55,658 nt of DNA from a virus, in the IMG/VR virus record IMGVR_UViG_3300025687_000056, positions 1 to 55,658 of that record; one strand, given 5' to 3'. Of the stretch, positions 34,018-45,600 are shown in pieces. Both the position numbers and the translations under genes were made by a program. The notes beneath the pieces are model-generated. The model did no database searches. It saw only the letters and a program-made list of their open reading frames with translations, and was not told the DNA's origin. How positions within the stretch are numbered: position 1 is the stretch's first letter; each line of letters starts with the position of its first letter.

Positions 34018-34558
34018 TTATAAATTTATCAATAAAACTTTCTATATTATTTGACCACATTATCATAGCATTATCTTTAATTTTTTGTTCATCCCAGTTC
34101 CACCAAGAAATTAATAATAATTTTTTAATTTGTTCTTCTGTAAATCTATATTTTACAATCTTGCCTGGGTTTCCTGCTATAATAGCATATGGGGGAACAT
34201 CTTTAGTTACTGTTGATCCAGCTGCTATAATGGAACCATTTGAAATTTTAACACCTGACATTATAGTTGATTTAGCACCAATCCAAACATCATTTTCAAT
34301 TATAATGTTTCCTTTACAAGTTGGATGTCCCATATCCATATGCATTTGAGCAATTTCAGGAGTAACAGGTCCCCATAATTGAGAAGATGTAGTTATCCAA
34401 TCAGATCTATGGTTAGCATGAAGAAAAAAGTTACAATCTCTTCCAATTGAATTATATTTACCTAAAATTATTTTATAATCATCACTCCATGATATAATAT
34501 TAACATTACGATCAAAGTACGTACCTATATCTGATATCCATAAATGTATATTTTCCAT
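34010..34558 (-). CDS. hexapeptide-repeat acetyltransferase (Vat/CatB-like)
   Basis: The 182-residue product shows the left-handed beta-helix pattern: GNIIIENDVWIGAKSTIMSG followed by VKISNGSIIAAGSTVTKDVP. It ends with the usual AIIAGNPGKIVKYRF and the aromatic helix. H50 in HANHRSDW corresponds to the catalytic His of xenobiotic/sugar acetyltransferases. In this operon it probably O- or N-acetylates a sugar. Drug resistance is unlikely from the context. A TAAATG-type overlap couples it to the next gene. Confidence 0.8.
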   Translation of the reverse strand: MENIHLWISDIGTYFDRNVNIISWSDDYKIILGKYNSIGRDCNFFLHANHRSDWITTSSQLWGPVTPEIAQMHMDMGHPTCKGNIIIENDVWIGAKSTIMSGVKISNGSIIAAGSTVTKDVPPYAIIAGNPGKIVKYRFTEEQIKKLLLISWWNWDEQKIKDNAMIMWSNNIESFIDKFING

Positions 34559-34564
34559 AATATT

Positions 34565-35353
34565 TTATGTTTTATGAAGTTTAAATTCATCATCATAAGA
34601 AATCCAATAAGTATAATTATTAGATATTAAGGATAAAATAGATCTAAATAAATATTTTTCATTCCAATCAAAAAAGATCCACACATCTTGAGGGGACTCA
34701 GTTAAAGCAAAATCAACAATATATTCATTTCTGACATCATATATATCATATCCTAAATTTACAATTTCATGAGTAAAATCAATTTGAACTTGTTCAATAT
34801 CTTTATAATTATTACTTAAAACATGAGGTAATGAACCTAACTTATTATAAACTTCATTTAATACTTTAGTTGAAGATATTCCGGTGGTGTGTCCTAAATG
34901 TTTTTTGTTATTACACCAACCATTAGCTTCTCTAACAACCATTCCAAAATAACCACAATTTGGAGAAGTTAAAAATTTATTTTTAAGATATATGTCCCAA
35001 TTATCCTCAACAAAAAAATAATCATCTTCATTAAAAATAAAATAATCATATTTACTTCTATGTTTTTCAAATAATTCTGAAAAGGCAGCAAAACTCATTC
35101 CTATATTATTTCTAAAATTTATCTCAATTTCAGTACCGTTAATAAATTTAGGTACTATTTTAAAGATTTCAGAGACATATTCATAATCTTCTTCTCTAAT
35201 ATTAAAAGTAAAAATAACTTTTGATAAAGAATTTTTTATTTTATATAAATATTCTATTTGTTTTTTAAGCAAAAAAAGTTTATCATTAGTATATTCAGGA
35301 AGTTGTTTACGTCTTTCACCTAAATAAAAGTTAATAATATAACAGGTTTTCAT
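34565..35353 (-). CDS. glycosyltransferase (GT-A, GT2-like), 262 aa
   Basis: The N-terminal strand MKTCYIINFYLGERRKQL, the middle FRNNIGMSFAAFSELF, and DYFIFNEDDYFFVEDNWD with acidic residues E109-D110-D111 fit a GT-A fold in which the acidic triad binds Mn and nucleotide sugar. A Cys/Trp-containing segment EANGWCNNKKHLGHTTG may bind acceptor. It is the first gene of the glycan operon and is preceded by a host-type promoter. The sugar and acceptor are unknown. Confidence 0.65.
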   Translation of the reverse strand: MKTCYIINFYLGERRKQLPEYTNDKLFLLKKQIEYLYKIKNSLSKVIFTFNIREEDYEYVSEIFKIVPKFINGTEIEINFRNNIGMSFAAFSELFEKHRSKYDYFIFNEDDYFFVEDNWDIYLKNKFLTSPNCGYFGMVVREANGWCNNKKHLGHTTGISSTKVLNEVYNKLGSLPHVLSNNYKDIEQVQIDFTHEIVNLGYDIYDVRNEYIVDFALTESPQDVWIFFDWNEKYLFRSILSLISNNYTYWISYDDEFKLHKT

Positions 35354-35381
35354 TTTTAAAAATATAGGATTTATAACTATT

Positions 35382-35413
35382 CTAATATAATAAAACTATT
35401 TTAAAAAACCAAA
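35382..35413 (-). promoter_or_regulatory. Bacteroidetes-type promoter before the glycan operon
   Basis: TTTGG (35413-35409) and TATATT (35389-35384) on the minus strand are exactly 19 nt apart. The site fills the 62-nt gap between small virion genes and the operon at 28139-35353. It is the only copy of this promoter class inside the virion gene region. Confidence 0.62.
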
Positions 35414-35415
35414 TT

Positions 35416-35613
35416 TTATTGTGGGATTCCTACTTTATCTTGAAAATACTGTTGTAAGAAAGTTTGAGTGTAAAAATAATATCTTGGATTAACTCCACTT
35501 AATCTATATCGAGAACCTACTTCTTTACATTTATTTAAAATAGTTTCCTCTAAAGTAGATGAAGGTGTATAACCTAAAAATTGTCTTGTTGATATAAAAG
35601 TTTCAGTCGGCAT
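35416..35613 (-). CDS. small protein, 65 aa, in fibre region
   Basis: The product begins MPTETFISTRQFLGYTPSST and ends FYTQTFLQQYFQDKVGIPQ, rich in Tyr, Thr and Phe, with no membrane segment. It lies two nt after the next virion gene and probably shares its message. A short fibre-associated or chaperone protein is possible. Not recognised. Confidence 0.5.
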   Translation of the reverse strand: MPTETFISTRQFLGYTPSSTLEETILNKCKEVGSRYRLSGVNPRYYFYTQTFLQQYFQDKVGIPQ

Positions 35614-35614
35614 A

Positions 35615-36292
35615 TTAATAAACAGTTACTACTACACTTAATCCAGTTGCTGCTCCAAAATTAGCAACAGCCGCTGCTCCATAAGTTGTCCAGTCAAATA
35701 AATTACTACCTCCTCCAATACCAGCACCCCCAACATAATTTGTTCCATTTATATCTATATCACATGATCCTCCTCCAAATCCTGGATCCATATTAACATC
35801 TATATACCAATAACCTTGAGCTATAATAGGGGTACTATTTTGAGATATATCTGTAGGTCCATAAGAAGTACCTGTTGGTACACCTCCTGAGTTTCCAGCT
35901 AAATAAAGATAAGTTCCTGAATTATCATAAAATGATAAGGTACAGTCTTGTACATCATTATTAAGTGGAGGTGGAGGTGGAGGAGGTGGAGTTAAATTAT
36001 TTATTACAGTTAATTGTACTTGATAAGTACTTTGGTCATAAAAATAAGTTAAATTAGCGAAATCTTCTACTCTAAAAGGTCCTGAGGTACTAACTGAAAG
36101 ACCATATATTCTATTTAATCCTACATTGGCACTTTGGCCCCATCCATTATAAGAGATAGTATTATCTCCATTAGGTCCTTGAAAATAACTATAAGAGGCT
36201 AGATCTTTAAAACTAACATTTGTACCTGTACCTCCATTAGCTTCATTGTAGATATCTCCATTTATTTTAATATTTGAAGAAGGTACAGCCAC
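35615..36292 (-). CDS. virion protein with poly-proline linker
   Basis: The 225-residue product has an N-terminal domain (about 1-100) with [17 protein letters not shown], a run of eight prolines near residue 105, and a second domain with [14 protein letters not shown] and [19 protein letters not shown]. Poly-Pro linkers separate independently folding domains in phage adhesins and neck-whisker proteins. It lies just downstream of the giant fibre in the transcript. It could be a fibre tip, adaptor or separate receptor-binding protein. Confidence 0.55.
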   Translation of the reverse strand: MAVPSSNIKINGDIYNEANGGTGTNVSFKDLASYSYFQGPNGDNTISYNGWGQSANVGLNRIYGLSVSTSGPFRVEDFANLTYFYDQSTYQVQLTVINNLTPPPPPPPPLNNDVQDCTLSFYDNSGTYLYLAGNSGGVPTGTSYGPTDISQNSTPIIAQGYWYIDVNMDPGFGGGSCDIDINGTNYVGGAGIGGGSNLFDWTTYGAAAVANFGAATGLSVVVTVY

Positions 36293-36294
36293 TG

Positions 36295-36639
36295 TTATGT
36301 AGTTATATTAGTAATAGTAAAAGTAGTTCCAGGTGATAAAGCTTCTAATTGATTTACTACTTCTGATGTTACCCAATATAAATACTTATCTGTTACATTT
36401 GTTCCAAAAGTATCAATAGGAGAAGATCCTGTTATATAAAAACCTATACTAGTTATATGTCTATCAGCTCCACCCATAGTAGGGATAGAACTAGTTACAA
36501 ATGTCATATAATCCTTATACATTCTAGTTTCAACAGGAATTTCATCTCCTGTAGAAGCTAAATAAGGAGTTATTCTAAAATAAGGAGCATCATAACTAGC
36601 GTTATTGTAAGTAAAAGTACCTGTGGCTTGTATTCCCAT
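36295..36639 (-). CDS. small virion protein downstream of the giant fibre
   Basis: The 114-residue product begins [20 protein letters not shown] and looks beta-rich, with alternating hydrophobic residues and Thr/Ser/Asn. It is two nt from the fibre stop codon and two nt from the next gene, so it is probably made together with the fibre as an adaptor or tip. No family is recognised. Confidence 0.55.
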   Translation of the reverse strand: MGIQATGTFTYNNASYDAPYFRITPYLASTGDEIPVETRMYKDYMTFVTSSIPTMGGADRHITSIGFYITGSSPIDTFGTNVTDKYLYWVTSEVVNQLEALSPGTTFTITNITT

Positions 36640-36641
36640 AA

Positions 36642-39600
36642 TTATTTATTTTTTAATTTTTCAATTTCTTGTTTTAAGTTATCTATTTGGTCTTGTTGTT
36701 CTTTAATACCTTCAATTAACAGACCTACTAAGTTACCATATGCTACTGATAAATATCCTTCAGAATCAGTTGAAACTGCTTCTGGGGCTACTTTTTCAAT
36801 TTCTTGGGCAATAACACCCATTTTTCTCTTAGTTTGATCAGTATCCGTTTTTAAGAAAGTAACACCTCTAATTTCTTTAATTTTTTCTATAGCATTTTCA
36901 ATTACTTGAATTTCAGTTTTCTTTCTAATATCTGAAGATGCTATGATATCTCCTGAGGCATATATTGAATCACCTGATACATCTAGAGCTACATGTAATG
37001 GATAACTTGGAGCTGCTGTTCCAATACCTACTCTTTTGTCGTTTCTAACTATTAGAATACTAGTTCTAGAATCATCAACAAATTGAGCACAATAAGTAGC
37101 AGAAGTTGTTCCTGTACCTCTAACAGCAAATTCTGTGGATGATGGAGGAGTGTTAGTTGAAACATCATATCCTACAAATACACCTTTATCACGACTAACA
37201 GTATCAGTATCCATTAAGATTGACTTATATGCTCCTGAACCAGCTCCGTAGTTGTAGCCAGCAAATTGAGTATAAGATGTATTACTGTATGGGAAAATAA
37301 ATCCAGAAGCAGAACCGCCTGTTTGACCACATCCAAAGAAGGCATAAGTGTCGTCTCTGAAGTCCATAATTGAGGTTCCATTGCCTGTTTCTACTACAAA
37401 GTTTTTAGTTGCGGATGTAGTACCTGATCCTTTAACACTTAATGTAGCATTAGCTGAAGCTCCGCTTCCTACTTTTAAATAGGATCCATCAAATGTTAAA
37501 TTAGCTTCACCATTAATAGTTGATGTACCAGTAGCTGTTAATACATAATTGTTTGTATTGTTAGATATAGTAGCAGCACCACTTGTACCTGATGAACCTG
37601 ATGTACCTGATGAGCCGCTAGTTCCTGATGAACCACTTGTACCACTAGCTCCAGCAGCACCTGAGGTACCAGATGAACCACTTGATCCTGAGGTACCAGA
37701 TGAACCACTTGATCCTGATGTTCCTGAGCTTCCACTTGTTCCACTTGTTCCAGCAGCTCCTGTTGCACCTGTTGCTCCTGAAGTACCACTTGATCCTGAT
37801 GAACCACTAGTTCCTGAACTTCCGCTTGAACCTGATGTTCCTGAGCTTCCTGAAGTACCAGATGAACCGCTTGTTCCTGAAGTACCTGCTGCACCTGCAG
37901 CACCTGTTGCTCCTGAGGTTCCTGATGAACCTGATGAGCCACTTGTTCCGCTTGAGCCACTTGACCCAGATGTTCCTGAACTGCCTGATGTACCAGATGT
38001 ACCTGATGTTCCTGAAGCACCACTAGCTCCTGAACTTCCACTTGTACCACTTGAACCTGAAGAGCCTGAAGTTCCTGAAGAACCTGAAGAACCTGAAGTT
38101 CCGCTTGAACCTGAAGTTCCGCTTGAACCTGATGTTCCGCTTGAACCTGATGTTCCTGAAGCACCTGGAGAACCAGTAGCTCCTGATGTACCTGAAGAGC
38201 CTGAGCTTCCACTAGTTCCTGAAGAACCTGAAGAGCCACTTGTTCCGCTTGAACCAGAGGTACCTGAAGAACCAGAGGTACCTGATGCGCCTGGAGAACC
38301 AGTTGCTCCTGAAGTACCTGAACTTCCTGATGAGCCACTTGTTCCGCTTGATCCTGATGAACCTGATGTTCCTGAACTTCCGCTTGTTCCTGATGACCCT
38401 GAAGTACCACTAGTACCTGGAGTACCCGGGGAACCAGTTGCTCCAGATGTTCCGCTTGAACCTGAAGAACCGCTTGTTCCACTTGATCCTGATGAGCCGC
38501 TTGTTCCTGAAGAACCTGATGTTCCACTACTTCCGCTTGTTCCTGAAGTACCAGGTGTTCCTGGAGAACCAGTAGCGCCTGATGTTCCTGATGAACCTGA
38601 TGAACCACTAGTTCCGCTTGAACCAGATGAGCCTGATGTTCCTGAAGAGCCTGATGTTCCTGAAGAGCCTGATGTACCGCTTGTACCTGCTGCTCCTGTA
38701 GCACCTGATGTACCTGAAGTACCATTAACACCACTTATACCTGAAGTACCAGATGATCCAGATGATCCAGATGTTCCAGATGAGCCACTAGAACCTGAAG
38801 TTCCTGATGAACCTGATGTTCCTGAACTTCCGCTTGTTCCGCTTGAGCCTGAGGTACCACTTGTACCAGCAGCTCCTGTAGCACCTGATGTTCCACTTGA
38901 ACCTGACGAACCACTAGTTCCACTTGAACCTGAGCTTCCGCTTGTTCCTGATGAACCGCTAGTTCCTGAAGAACCTGATGTTCCAGATGAACCACTTGTT
39001 CCTGATGAACCTGATGAGCCTGAAGTTCCTGATGAGCCGGATGAACCTGAAGTACCTGAACTACCACTAGTTCCTGATGAACCACTAGTACCTGAGTTAC
39101 CTGATGTTCCACTTGATCCACTTGAACCTGAAGTACCTGATGAGCCTGAAGAACCTGATGTTCCAGATGAGCCGCTTGTTCCTGATGAGCCTGATGTACC
39201 TGATGATCCTGAACTACCACTAGTCCCACTTGAACCTGAAGAGCCTGAAGTTCCTGATGATCCAGATGTTCCAGATGAACCTGAACTTCCTGATGTCCCA
39301 GATGAACCTGAACTTCCTGATGTTCCACTTGAGCCTGAAGTTCCAGAAGAACCTGATGTACCGCTTGTACCTGCTGCTCCTGTAGCACCTGATGTACCTG
39401 AGGAACCAGATGAGCCGCTTGTTCCACTAGAACCTGAGCTTCCACTTGTTCCACTTGAACCTGATGTTCCTGAACTACCGCTTGTTCCTGAGCTTCCTGA
39501 ACTACCTGAAGTTCCTGATGAGCCTGATGAACCTGAAGTACCTGAACTACCACTTGTGCCTGAAGAACCGCTTGTTCCTGATGAACCACTAGTTCCATTA

Positions 39601-42600
39601 ACACCACTTATACCTGAGGTACCACTGCTTCCTGATGAGCCAGAAGTACCTGATGAGCCACTAGAACCTGAAGTTCCAGAGCTTCCGCTTGTTCCTGATG
39701 AACCGCTAGTTCCTGATGATCCTGAGCTACCTGATGTACCACTTGATCCTGAAGAGCCTGATGTACCTGATGAACCAGAAGTTCCAGATGTTCCCGATGA
39801 ACCTGAACTACCAGATGTTCCAGAAGAACCTGAAGAACCTGATGTTCCACTTGAGCCTGATGTTCCTGAAGAGCCTGATGTTCCAGATGAACCACTTGAT
39901 CCAGAAGTTCCGCTTGAACCAGATGAACCAGAAGTACCTGATGAGCCACTTGTTCCTGATGAACCTGAAGTGCCACTTGAACCGCTTGTTCCAGATGAGC
40001 CAGATGATCCTGAAGTACCTGAAGAACCTGAGCTTCCTGATGTTCCTGAAGAACCACTAGTACCTGATGAACCAGAAGTACCTGATGAACCACTTGAACC
40101 ACTTGTTCCACTTGAACCACTTGAACCTGATGTTCCTGAACTGCCGCTAGTTCCACTTGAACCTGATGTTCCTGAAGAACCTGAAGTACCACTACTTCCG
40201 GATGAACCAGAAGTACCTGAACTACCTGATGAACCTGAAGTACCAGATGAGCCTGATGTACCTGAAGAACCACTTGTTCCACTCGAACCAGATGATCCTG
40301 AAGTTCCTGAAAAACCACTTGAGCCTGATGTTCCTGAAGAACCTGAAGTGCCGCTTGAACCAGAAGTTCCGCTTGAACCACTTGTTCCATTAACACCTGA
40401 TATACCTGAGGTACCAGAGCTACCACTTGAACCACTTGTACCTGATGAACCACTTGAGCCTGATGTTCCAGAGCTTCCACTTGTGCCTGAAGAACCACTT
40501 GTTCCTGATGAACCACTAGTTCCTGATGATCCTGAACTACCGCTAGTTCCGCTTGAACCTGAAGAACCTGAGGTGCCAGACGAGCCTGAACTACCTGATG
40601 TACCAGAAGAACCGCTTGTTCCTGATGAGCCTGATGTTCCAGATGAACCACTTGAACCGCTTGTTCCAGATGAGCCAGATGATCCTGAAGTACCTGAGCT
40701 GCCTGAAGTACCAGATGAACCACTTGTTCCACTTGAACCGCTTGTTCCACTTGAACCACTAGAGCCGCTTGTACCTGATGAACCGCTTGAACCTGATGTT
40801 CCACTAGAACCTGAAGTACCAGATGAGCCTGAAGTACCACTACTTCCTGATGAACCAGAAGTGCCTGAGCTACCTGAAGAACCTGATGTTCCAGATGAAC
40901 CTGAAGTTCCACTTGAACCGCTTGTGCCGCTTGAACCAGATGATCCTGAAGTTCCTGAAGAACCACTTGATCCACTTGTTCCGCTTGAACCTGATGTACC
41001 ACTAGAACCTGATGTTCCGTTTACACCACTTATACCTGAAGTACCACTTGATCCACTTGAACCACTAGTACCTGATGAACCTGATGAGCCAGAAGTTCCT
41101 GAAGAACCTGAAGTTCCTGATGAGCCACTTGTCCCAGAGCTTCCGCTAGTTCCAGAAGAACCAGAAGAACCGCTTGTTCCACTTGAACCAGAAGATCCAG
41201 AAGTTCCGCTTGAACCACTTGTTCCGCTTGAACCAGATGTTCCTGATGAACCGCTTGAGCCTGATGTTCCACTTGAGCCTGAACTACCTGATGTACCAGA
41301 AGAACCACTTGAACCTGAAGTACCAGAACTACCTGATGTTCCACTTGAACCTGAACTTCCGCTTGTTCCGGAAGAGCCTGAGCTACCTGAAGTACCTGAG
41401 CTACCTGAGGTTCCAGATGAACCGCTTGTACCACTTGAACCTGAGCTACCTGAAGTACCACTACTTCCTGATGAACCAGAAGTACCTGATGAGCCACTTG
41501 TTCCTGATGAACCTGAAGTGCCACTTGAACCACTAGTTCCACTTGAACCGCTTGAACCTGATGTACCACTAGAACCTGAAGAACCGGATGTTCCGCTAGA
41601 TCCTGATGTTCCAGAACTACCGCTAGTTCCTGAAGAACCGCTAGTTCCATTTACACCGCTTATACCTGATGTTCCTGATGAACCTGAGCTTCCGCTTGTT
41701 CCAGAAGAACCTGAACTACCTGAAGTTCCTGAAGAACCTGAAGTGCCACTTGAACCGGATGTTCCTGATGAGCCACTTGAACCTGATGTTCCACTTGAAC
41801 CTGATGAACCTGAAGTACCTGATGAGCCACTTGTTCCTGATGAGCCTGATGAACCGGATGTTCCTGAGCTACCTGAAGAGCCACTTGTACCAGAAGAGCC
41901 TGATGTTCCACTTGAACCAGATGATCCAGAAGTTCCACTTGAACCACTTGAACCTGAAGTACCAGATGAACCACTAGTACCTGATGAACCAGAAGTTCCT
42001 GATGAGCCACTACTACCTGAAGTACCAGATGAGCCACTACTTCCTGATGTTCCTGAACTACCACTTGTTCCTGATGAACCACTAGTACCTGAACTACCGC
42101 TTGTTCCTGAAGAGCCACTTGAACCACTAGTTCCTGATGAACCGGAACTACCTGAGGTACCTGATGAGCCACTTGTTCCGCTTGAACCTGATGTTCCTGA
42201 TGAACCAGATGAACCAGATGTTCCTGAGCTTCCTGAAGAGCCGCTTGTACCTGATGATCCTGAAGTTCCGCTTGAACCACTAGTTCCATTTACACCACTT
42301 ATACCTGATGTACCAGATGATCCTGAAGAACCGCTAGTACCTGATGAACCTGAAGAACCTGATGTTCCTGATGAGCCAGATGTTCCTGATGAGCCAGATG
42401 TTCCTGAGCTACCTGATGTACCTGAACTGCCTGATGAACCGCTAGTACCACTTGATCCTGAAGAACCGGATGTTCCAGATGAGCCAGAAGTACCTGATGA
42501 GCCAGATGTTCCAGATGAACCACTAGAACCTGATGTTCCTGAAGAACCAGAGCTACCTGATGTTCCTGAAGAACCTGAACTACCGCTAGTTCCTGAAGAA

Positions 42601-45600
42601 CCGCTAGTTCCAGATGAACCTGATGAACCAGATGTTCCGCTACTTCCAGAAGAACCAGAAGTACCACTTGAACCTGAAGTTCCTGAGCTTCCTGAAGTTC
42701 CAGATGAACCGGATGAACCACTAGTTCCGCTTGAACCTGATGAACCAGATGTTCCACTAGAACCTGATGTTCCAGATGAACCACTTGTTCCGCTTGAACC
42801 ACTAGTTCCAGATGAACCACTTGATCCTGAAGTTCCTGATGAACCGCTTGAACCACTAGTTCCGCTTGAACCTGATGTACCACTAGAACCTGAAGTTCCT
42901 GAAGAACCACTTGTTCCATTAACACCACTTATACCTGAAGTACCGCTACTACCACTTGAGCCGCTTGTACCTGATGAGCCTGATGAACCACTTGTTCCTG
43001 AAGAACCACTTGAACCACTTGTGCCTGATGAACCAGAGGTTCCGCTTGAACCTGAAGTACCAGAACTACCTGAAGTACCACTTGAACCTGAGCTACCACT
43101 AGTTCCTGATGAACCAGAGCTGCCTGAAGTTCCTGAACTACCTGAAGTACCTGATGAACCACTTGTACCTGAGCTTCCTGAACTACCTGAAGTACCACTA
43201 CTTCCTGATGAACCTGAAGTACCAGATGAACCACTTGTACCACTTGAGCCTGAAGTTCCTGATGAACCAGATGAACCGCTAGTACCAGATGAACCGGATG
43301 AACCACTAGTTCCGCTTGAACCTGAAGTTCCGCTTGAACCACTAGTACCTGAACTACCTGAAGTGCCAGATGAACCAGATGAACCTGATGTTCCGCTTGA
43401 GCCTGAGCTGCCTGATGTTCCGCTTGAACCTGAAGTACCTGAAGAACCACTTGTTCCTGAGCTGCCTGAACTACCTGAAGTTCCTGATGAGCCACTTGAA
43501 CCTGATGTACCTGAACTACCACTTGTTCCTGATGAACCACTAGTTCCATTCACACCACTTATACCTGAAGTACCTGAGCTGCCTGAAGAGCCGCTTGTAC
43601 CTGATGAACCACTAGAACCTGATGTTCCAGAGCTTCCACTTGTTCCTGATGAGCCTGAGGTTCCGCTTGAACCACTTGTTCCTGAAGAACCACTTGAACC
43701 ACTTGTACCTGATGAACCACTTGATCCAGATGTTCCTGATGAACCTGAAGTGCCAGAACTACCTGATGTTCCGCTTGAACCTGATGAGCCACTTGTTCCT
43801 GAAGAACCGCTAGAGCCACTTGTTCCACTAGAACCTGATGTTCCAGAGCTTCCGCTTGTTCCTGATGAACCTGAGCTGCCTGATGTTCCAGATGAGCCTG
43901 AGCTGCCTGATGTTCCTGATGATCCAGATGTTCCACTAGATCCAGATGTTCCAGATGAACCTGATGAACCTGAAGTTCCTGAGGATCCAGATGAACCTGA
44001 TGTACCACTAGATCCGCTTGTTCCGCTTGATCCTGAAGTTCCTGATGAACCAGATGTTCCTGATGAACCGGATGAGCCTGAAGTACCTGATGAACCTGAA
44101 CTACCACTAGTTCCTGATGAACCTGAAGTACCTGAACTACCACTAGTTCCTGAAGAGCCTGATGTACCATTTACACCAGATATACCTGAAGTACCTGATG
44201 AGCCTGAAGAGCCGCTTGTACCTGATGAGCCTGATGAGCCTGAAGTTCCTGAACTACCACTTGTTCCAGATGAACCAGAGGTTCCAGATGAACCAGATGA
44301 GCCTGATGTTCCAGATGAACCTGAGCTTCCTGAAGTACCAGATGAACCAGATGAACCTGAGGTTCCAGATGATCCACTAGTACCACTAGAACCTGAAGTT
44401 CCTGATGAGCCACTTGAACCACTTGTACCTGATGAACCACTTGATCCTGATGTTCCTGAAGAACCAGATGTTCCTGAAGAACCGCTTGTTCCGCTTGAAC
44501 CTGAAGTACCACTTGAACCTGATGAGCCTGATGTTCCACTTGAACCTGATGAGCCTGATGTTCCACTAGATCCACTAGTTCCACTGGACCCGCTAGTTCC
44601 GCTAGAACCTGAAGAGCCACTTGTACCTGATGAACCTGAGCTACCTGATGTACCACTTGATCCTGAAGTGCCTGATGAACCACTAGTTCCGCTTGATCCG
44701 CTAGAACCTGAAGTACCTGAGGAGCCTGATGAGCCTGATGTACCAGATGAACCGCTTGTACCACTTGAACCAGAAGTTCCACTTGAACCACTTGTTCCAT
44801 TAACACCGCTTATACCTGAAGTACCACTTGAACCAGATGATCCACTAGTACCAGATGAGCCGGATGTACCTGAACTTCCGCTTGTACCGCTTGATCCTGA
44901 AGAACCTGATGTTCCACTTGAACCTGAAGAACCAGAAGTACCTGAACTTCCAGAAGTTCCACTTGAACCAGAAGTTCCGCTTGATCCTGATGAACCTGAT
45001 GTACCTGATGAGCCTGAGCTGCCTGAGGTACCACTAGAACCAGATGTTCCTGAAGAACCTGAAGTTCCAGAAGAACCGCTTGTTCCGCTTGATCCAGATG
45101 AACCGCTTGTTCCGCTTGATCCTGAAGAGCCACTTGTGCCTGAGCTACCTGATGTACCAGAAGAACCTGATGTTCCTGATGAACCGCTTGAGCCACTAGT
45201 TCCTGATGAACCAGAGCTTCCTGATGTACCTGATGAACCTGAAGTTCCAGAAGAACCGCTTGTTCCATTTACACCACTTATACCTGATGTACCTGATGAT
45301 CCTGATGAACCACTAGTACCTGATGAGCCTGATGAACCTGAAGTACCACTAGAACCAGATGTTCCAGATGAACCTGAAGTACCTGAAGAACCTGAAGAAC
45401 CAGATGTTCCTGATGAACCGCTTGATCCAGATGTTCCTGAAGAACCTGAAGTTCCAGAAGAACCGCTTGTTCCGCTTGAACCACTAGATCCTGAAGTACC
45501 ACTTGATCCTGAAGAACCGCTTGTGCCTGAAGAACCTGAAGTTCCAGATGAGCCTGATGTTCCTGAAGAACCTGAAGTTCCGCTTGATCCGCTTGATCCA

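Noticed and set aside
34010-34558. Antibiotic (streptogramin/chloramphenicol) acetyltransferase
   Set aside because: The fold family is shared, but the gene is coupled within a glycan operon, so sugar acetylation is far more likely.
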